Positions 58,790-64,000 of a DNA stretch of 64,000 nucleotides are shown one piece after another. Both the position numbers and the translations under genes were made by a program. Below the pieces are notes generated by a model. It made no database searches and was not told the DNA's origin. It was given only the letters and a program-made list of their open reading frames with translations. The first letter of the stretch is position 1, and every line of letters begins with the position of its first letter. The DNA comes from Tigriopus japonicus (lineage: Eukaryota > Arthropoda > Copepoda > Harpacticoida > Harpacticidae): contig CM021322.1 in the NCBI GenBank assembly GCA_010645155.1, forward strand, positions 8,812,477-8,876,476. Direction: 5' to 3'.

Positions 58790-59170
58790 AAGGGTAGTGA
58801 AACTGTCGCATGAGATTGGGTTGATTTCAAACAAATTCGACTCGGTGTCTTGAAGAACATGTGGCTGGATCTATCGCTCTTTTGAGTCCAGAGATAGTGT
58901 TACGATGTCTCTCTTCATGTCGATTGTTTAGCCTCATCTTGAATATGCCTCACCCAATTGGGAAAGAAAGAGCTCTCGTATTGGGAGAGACTCAAGAAGT
59001 TAGCATTGTACAGTACTCAGCGAAGAGATGAAAGGTATCTGATACTGTATGTCTTTAAGAACATTCGTAGGCTCTGTCCTAACCCGGGATTTAAGGTCAG
59101 CTGTAGCGACCATAGAGGTTTAAAAACCACAACCAAACAAAAGAAAATCTTCTTTCTTCTCTCAAAGTCT
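58790..59170 (+). pseudogene. Non-LTR retrotransposon (LINE) 3' coding fragment
   Basis: Frames on the plus strand show the post-RT region of a LINE: a GWIYRSFESRDSVTM block resembling the G.(I/V)LRTF..RD..TM motif, a PHLEYASPNW block, and in another frame ELSYWERLKKLALYSTQRRD followed by ERYLILYVFK. These occur in the expected order for the RT thumb and tail of L2/CR1-like elements. At least one frameshift and one stop (TAG near the PHLEYA block) inactivate it. The fragment starts close to the end of the hAT-like repeat at 58767. No poly(A) tail was defined. Confidence 0.65.
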
Positions 59171-59179
59171 TAACTTATT

Positions 59180-59870
59180 TCCAATCGTGATTCGGACTGA
59201 TTTACTGGAGGACAAACCACAAAAAATACCGCAATTGAGTGACGAGAAGAACATGATCTATTTCACTTGATGTTGGAGAAATCCTGGCACGAATGAATAT
59301 TTTATACTTCAGTTTGCCAATATTTTCCGAAGATAAAAAACAAGTTATTGTAAATTTCGGACAAGCTAGCTCATTCGAATCATTGTTCATTCATTTTAGG
59401 TGGATGATCCCTGATGTTATAACAAGTCCCTGATCTTCAGTTGGGCTGTAATCGGAAAATAATTAGCCGCCTCAAACAACCTTATCTCGAGGATTCATCG
59501 GTCTTTTTGGAAAAGAATGTTTACCTCCCCAGAAATAACTGCCATCCCATTCATCTGTTGGTCGAAACATCGGAGTAATAAGTAATTTTGACGACTTAGC
59601 CAACCGAACATGTACGTATCTGACGAGTATTCCGGTTTAGTCGAGACTGAAGGGCATTCCTTAAGCTAAATGTTGATCCGTTCTTCGTGAAGAAACGCTC
59701 AAAAATTAATGACAGGTTGTCCCGATTCTCCAGGATTTCAGGATAATGGCTGTATACGCTTGTTCTTGAAATTCTGACACTGGATTAGTTTCAGAATCTC
59801 CAGATGTGCCCTGTGAACACATTTTCAGCAAAGTCTTTCAAGGAACCTCTTGAAAACAAATTTTATTTCA
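59180..59870. other. Intergenic
   Basis: Non-coding; no feature recognised apart from decay products of the adjacent LINE. Confidence 0.4.
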
Positions 59871-59871
59871 G

Positions 59872-59999
59872 CCACAGGTCAAAGATCAGAGCAGAGGGAG
59901 TCTAATCTTACGGATGTTTTGAGCAACACTCGTATCGAGCTAGATTTCTTTGGAAGTTTTGGCACATACAGAGATCTCTTCTCAGAGGAGCATCTTTGA
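59872..59999 (+). CDS. Possible terminal exon of an unidentified gene (partial)
   Basis: A strong acceptor with pyrimidine-rich lead, AAATTTTATTTCAG, ends at 59871. It opens a frame of 42 codons (TGQRSEQRESNLTDVL..., ending YRDLFSEEHL) that stops at 59997-59999, with AATAAA at 60028-60033. That combination resembles a last exon. No upstream exon was matched, composition alone does not prove coding, and I know no homologue. Confidence 0.2.
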
Positions 60000-60234
60000 T
60001 TGAAAATAGCACCAATGTTAGGTATGGAATAAATATCTTAAGGCGTTAATCTTTCTTTCTTCTGTGTGTGATACTTTGAAAAGCCATCAAGACCACTTTT
60101 GGTTAGGTCCCCATGGAATTTGCTAATGGTTGGCTTCTGTTCTGTATTCTAACGTATACGTGACAGTACGAGTTTTTTACACCTTTGCTGCCAAAAAGAT
60201 TATTATTTCATGATAGCTCATCCATGCCTCTATC

Positions 60235-61820
60235 GGTGTACGGTCAGTTCATTGCTGATTGTTTGATCGTGTTCAGTTCATAGCTGTTCGTTTCATCGCG
60301 GTTTGTTTTATCGCAAACAGTGTTTGTTTGGTCGCGCGTTCATCTGGATGCTATTTCTTTCATTGCAAGATATGTTTTATTGGTCGTGCGTTTGTTTTAA
60401 AACTATAAACACCTCGTTTTCACAAATTAAGAGTCAGTTCCATAAACTCTGTCAATCATGCCGTACTTTGTTATGAGCAAGAGAGGAGCAAAAAAATTGG
60501 TCGATGACGAGAATCACATCTACTTGTGCGAACGCAAATTTGAGGCAAAATGGTATTGGAAATGTGAGAAGAAGACTTGCCCTGCTCGACTACATTCCTT
60601 GCCAGAGGAGACTGGTATCGTCAAAGAAGTAGGGGTCCACAACCATCTAGCGATACCTGGTCGCGGTGAAGCCCTGGCCGTGATTGGTAACATTAAGGGC
60701 AAGGTTCTGGAGGGGACAAAGGAAAAACCGAGAAATATCTTAGCGGATTCCATAACTGGACTCGATACCGTGGCGCATGCCCAAGTCCCTTCTCTCTCTT
60801 GCTTGTCCCAACAAATTAGGAGAGTAAGAAGAAAGTACGACCATCAAACTCCAGTTCCCAGGCAAAGGACAGGGTTTGAAATTCCCGAAGACTTCAAAAC
60901 AACAAGTGAAGGTCAACCTACAAGAAGGAAGTCACCTACAAACGACTTTTGGAGACGATCAAAATTCTAAGGCCAAATGTGAACTTCAAAACCTTTGGGT
61001 GCGATTTTGAAATGGCAATTGTTAATTCTGTCAAGTTCCACTTCCCCGAAATTACTCTTCATTTGTGCTTCTTCCACTTCAAGCAGAACCTTTATAGAAA
61101 AGTACAAGCACTGGGTTGGCAAGTGAAATACAACCAAGACAAGGAATTTTCCTTAAGTATCAAAAAAGTCGCCGCCCTTGCATTTGTCCCGATTGAAGAT
61201 GTTGTTGAAGCTTTCGAATTGCTACAAGATGAAGCACACGAATTAGTCCCTTTTCTAGACTACATTGAAGAAGTGTACATTGGCCGAAAAAGAGGCAGAA
61301 CTGGACGGAGAGAGACCCCCTTATACGAAATTTCAACCTGGAATGTCCATAGCCGTACCATTCAAGGTATCCACAGGACCAACAACAGCAGCGAGGCCTT
61401 CAACAGCGCCATGTCCCAATCCTTAGATGGACCAAATCCAACACTATTCAAATTAATTCATCAATTGCGAAGAGAAGAGACCTTATCACGGAAAAAAGTT
61501 ACAGAAGCATCCTTTGATGACAAGCGGCTCAGGGCAAAGCGTTACGTCACATTTGATAGAAGAATTTTCAATTTAACGAAGAGTTACAATGGCTCCGACA
61601 AAATTAATTTCCTTTTAAATATTGCTTGTGCAATAACTTTGTAATAAATTGTGCTAAAAAATAAAAAATGCGATCAACTAATCTGCGACGTAATCAATGC
61701 AATTATGAATCAACGAAAAAAACGGCAACGAAAAAAACGGCTATCAAACAATCTCGCGACGAAACGAACGGCCATGAAATGAACACTACGAAACAAAATT
61801 CGACCAATCAATATGGCACC
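60235..61820 (+). mobile_element. Mutator-like element (MULE)
   Basis: 1586-bp element with perfect 9-bp target duplication GCCTCTATC (60226-60234 and 61821-61829). The ends begin GGTG in both orientations, followed by imperfect inverted repeats of about 100 bp rich in GTTCGTTTCATCGCGG-type words (left 60265-60330; right about 61700-61790). A 9-bp TSD, long inverted repeats and a FLYWCH/MULE coding region together fit the Mutator superfamily. Confidence 0.9.
60458..61644 (+). pseudogene. FLYWCH-MULE transposase, internally deleted
   Basis: ATG at 60458 starts a FLYWCH zinc finger (residues 4-63): F4, KRG.KKLV, WYWKC with Cys36 and Cys41, and His61/His63 in VHNH. A linker with basic QQIRRVRRKYDH follows. 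The frame then runs off to a stop at 60968-60970. From about 60920 the next frame begins VTYKRLLETIK and continues through the middle and end of a MULE transposase: CDFEMAIVNS (second catalytic Asp), LCFFHFKQNLYRKV, and RTNNSSEAFN, to TAA at 61642-61644. The region that should hold the first catalytic Asp is missing between the two parts, so a deletion that also shifted frame has joined the DNA-binding half to the C-terminal half. The element is therefore presumably non-autonomous, though the FLYWCH part could still be expressed. Confidence 0.85.
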
Positions 61821-61829
61821 GCCTCTATC

Positions 61830-63400
61830 ATAGTGTAGCTTTTGAAAACAAACCTTTTGTAGTGCAGATGACATCACGTTGAGATCAGGTGTTACATTGG
61901 TGACTTGTACAAAAATACCTAAATGCAAAAACAAGGCATTTTTCTTTCGATTCAAACCAGCAATTCCTCCCTTGGCTATCTCTAATAGTAGTACTCTGTT
62001 GAATATCTCTGATCCAGAAGCAAGGGGGGAAGTGAAGGGATGGAGAGTCAAATAACCTATTAGCCACAATGGAATGTGAAATGAAAACGTACTTGCAACT
62101 ACAATACGCAAATAGTTTTCCAGGTATAGTCTAATTGGATTCTTTATCATGTGTTCCTCATTGGACACGCTTCGTATTCTGATGAAATCAGATCTGTAAG
62201 CCTCGAAACTACAAAAAGCTTTCTTTACCCCTCCAAAAGAAATGCCGAAGATAGATAAATTGATTGATTGAAGGTAGTTCCATTTGGTGATCAAGTTACG
62301 ACCGTCTACATTTGGCTATCTCAATCAAAGATCAGATTTGTTTAATAACTGTCTCTAGTATCTTGAGAACTGCAAAGTAAATTGGATCATTTAGAACTGC
62401 AACTGTCTCGTTGTTGACCAGGTATCTCTTTTGTCAAGCGTTTCAAAGGACTGCCCATGACATTTATTGCGACTAAAACAACGAGCCTCTTGCAAAGTTC
62501 CTTGTTTCTGTCTTTGGTCTCGATTATGTGCTCCACATAACAATGGAGACAACTCTACTGACGAGATCTGGTTTAAAGTCCAATCTCGAGTAAATATCGA
62601 AGAGGGTGCAAACAATTCCTTGAACCTACTCCCAACAGTTGATGATCACCAAAGTCTTCAACAAGCCGTCAACAACACTGAAAATGATGATGGAGGTGGT
62701 GTTGGTTCTTGTACTTTTAGGGAGACACAAGACACTGCGCTACACAGATAATGTTTATATTTTACCGACTTTCAATTGAAAGTTTGTTAAAAAGCTTGAT
62801 TTTAGATACTGTTAGTTGGATATCCATTTTTGTGAAGAAATTTAGTCTTAAGTTTTTCCCTTGTTTTAAAATAAAACTACATCGCACTGACTTAATTTGT
62901 GCACTGTGTGGTGGAATTGGATTTCGTTCAAGCCAAGAAAATTGAGAGGCGGAGATCTTGCTCGAGGATCGAAGTGTCCATGTGGTAATGGGTTCATCCA
63001 AGATGCTTTGTCGCTCTCTCGTGAGAATCGGACCCCACGTGACCGATGATATTGGACGTGTTGACCCCAAGGGCAAATAACTTCTGAGGTTAAAGTGTTT
63101 TGACGGTCATGGCGCCATCCAAAGTGGCCGAACTTTGCCGAACTTTGACATGGAAAGCCTCCTTCTCCATCAGATTTGGTCCCGATTCAATTCAAGTCCC
63201 AACCTGCGTTAGCAAGCGTGACAAATGATGTTCCCAAACGTGGTACCAAAACAATCTTTGGCTTGACGCGAAATGCCTCTGATTTGAATGAGCGATGGGC
63301 ATCATTGGATAATCAATTTGGTTCAGGTCCATTCAATCCTTTGTTGTAATGGCAATGGCTAGATTAGAAGCGAGAAGCTGCTCGTGGACACACTGCATAC
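61830..63400. other. Intergenic
   Basis: A long minus frame (61710-62294) runs into the MULE end and is therefore chance or at best a fusion frame. Other frames near 62467-63076 lack motifs. No RNA gene or repeat was recognised. Confidence 0.4.
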
Positions 63401-63414
63401 TCTGACACTACCAC

Positions 63415-63597
63415 TTACTTATTCTTTCTCCTCGTGCTTTTGTGTCGAGCTGATTGAAGATGAGATTCGCCTTGGATTTGGTTCGACCATTGAAATGAGG
63501 ACCAGACTACTAGGACCCCACCTGCTACAGTCAAGGATAAGTAGGGTCCAACCATGAGCGGGTAGATAAAGGAGCTGGTCAAGCACGAACGTTTCAA
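63415..63597 (-). CDS. Possible C-terminal exon with one membrane segment
   Basis: 60-codon minus frame with a hydrophobic stretch (FIYPLMVGPYLSLTVAGGVL) and a basic end (ARHKSTRRKNK). An acceptor-like TTATTACAG lies about 35 nt upstream on that strand, but in that position the frame is interrupted by a stop, and an overlapping alternative frame is equally open. Kept only as a weak possibility. Confidence 0.15.
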   Translation of the reverse strand: MKRSCLTSSFIYPLMVGPYLSLTVAGGVLVVWSSFQWSNQIQGESHLQSARHKSTRRKNK

Positions 63598-63841
63598 AAC
63601 AAATTAGTCTCAAGCCACTGTAATAATTGGACGAATCTCTGCTGAAAAGGGTATGTATGGTTGATAAACATGAAACCAGATATTATTGATTTCCCCAACA
63701 TGACCTTGGTCATGTTAGAGGTTGGGGTTGGGTTCTGTTGCCAGGATTTTGATGAAAAGAAGAAAGACAGGATGAACACTCACAGTATATAAAGTGTGAA
63801 TTGATAATATTATGAACTCTTAATTTGCTCTCACGTTTTAG

Positions 63842-64000
63842 AATGGAAGTTGACGTTGGATAATAAAATTAGTGATGGAGCCCTGAAACCGAAACCGAAA
63901 GTATCTGGCCGGACAACTGAAAAAGCACATGATTCTGCTCAAGATTTGAATATACGTTTGAAGAAGGCAAACGTCATTGAAGAAAAACCTGATGAACTAC
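63842..64000 (+). CDS. Probable exon of a gene continuing beyond the window
   Basis: After TCACGTTTTAG a frame stays open to the window edge (52 codons): WKLTLDNKISDGALKPKPKV, then SGRTTEKAHDSAQDLN and a lysine/glutamate-rich end. Charged, low-hydrophobicity composition suggests a linker or coiled region. TATATAAA at 63786-63793 lies upstream but fits poorly with an internal exon. No family assigned. Confidence 0.35.

Noticed and set aside
61710..62294. 194-codon minus-strand frame
   Set aside because: Its C-terminal third is the MULE terminal repeat read through by chance, and the rest has no recognisable motif.

Overview
This is a eukaryotic window, and I read it as arthropod, probably a crustacean such as a copepod. 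The support is an arthropod-type troponin C gene, GT-AG introns of 0.1 to 6 kb, AATAAA poly(A) signals, and an AT-rich intergenic background full of decayed DNA transposons and retroelement fragments. There is no operon structure and nothing prokaryotic. The species assignment is inference.

The firm host genes are: (1) an atypical Rho-family GTPase of the Rnd type in four coding exons (6267-17462, +, 429 aa); (2) troponin C in one coding exon with a predicted 5'UTR intron (37344-37859, +, 171 aa); (3) a paralogue of gene 1 in three coding exons (42642-48181, +, 373 aa); (4) a single-pass membrane protein of 128 aa (56306-56692, -). The two GTPases share two intron positions and phases, Rnd-like substitutions at catalytic positions, and a private C-terminal module that ends without a CAAX box. 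They look like an old local duplication with troponin C now between them. Weaker terminal or internal exons are proposed at 59872-59999 and at the right edge (from 63842).

The rest is largely mobile DNA. 1-2.3 kb: a 36-bp tandem repeat inside a hAT-like element, abutting a copia RNase H fragment and putative LTR, then a separate copia RT fragment. 3.5-4.6 kb: a tRNA-derived SINE-like element and a short dispersed repeat. 17.8-23.0 kb: two diverged copies of an unidentified protein-coding repeat pointing away from each other, with five hAT-type elements between them. Four of the five have TSDs that match in 8/8 or 7/8 positions without adjustment, and one element is nested in another. 23.7-25.9 kb: a 1273-bp DD37D (maT-like) mariner plus an older remnant. 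27.9-28.5 and 33.7-34.5 kb: two copies of a foldback repeat. 32.4-32.9 kb: a decayed Polinton-type DNA polymerase B fragment. 58.1-59.2 kb: a second locus of the hAT-like repeat and a LINE tail. 60.2-61.8 kb: a Mutator-like element with a perfect 9-bp TSD, a FLYWCH finger and an internally deleted transposase.

Large intervals (about 29-32 kb, 38-42 kb, 48.5-56 kb) show no gene I can support.
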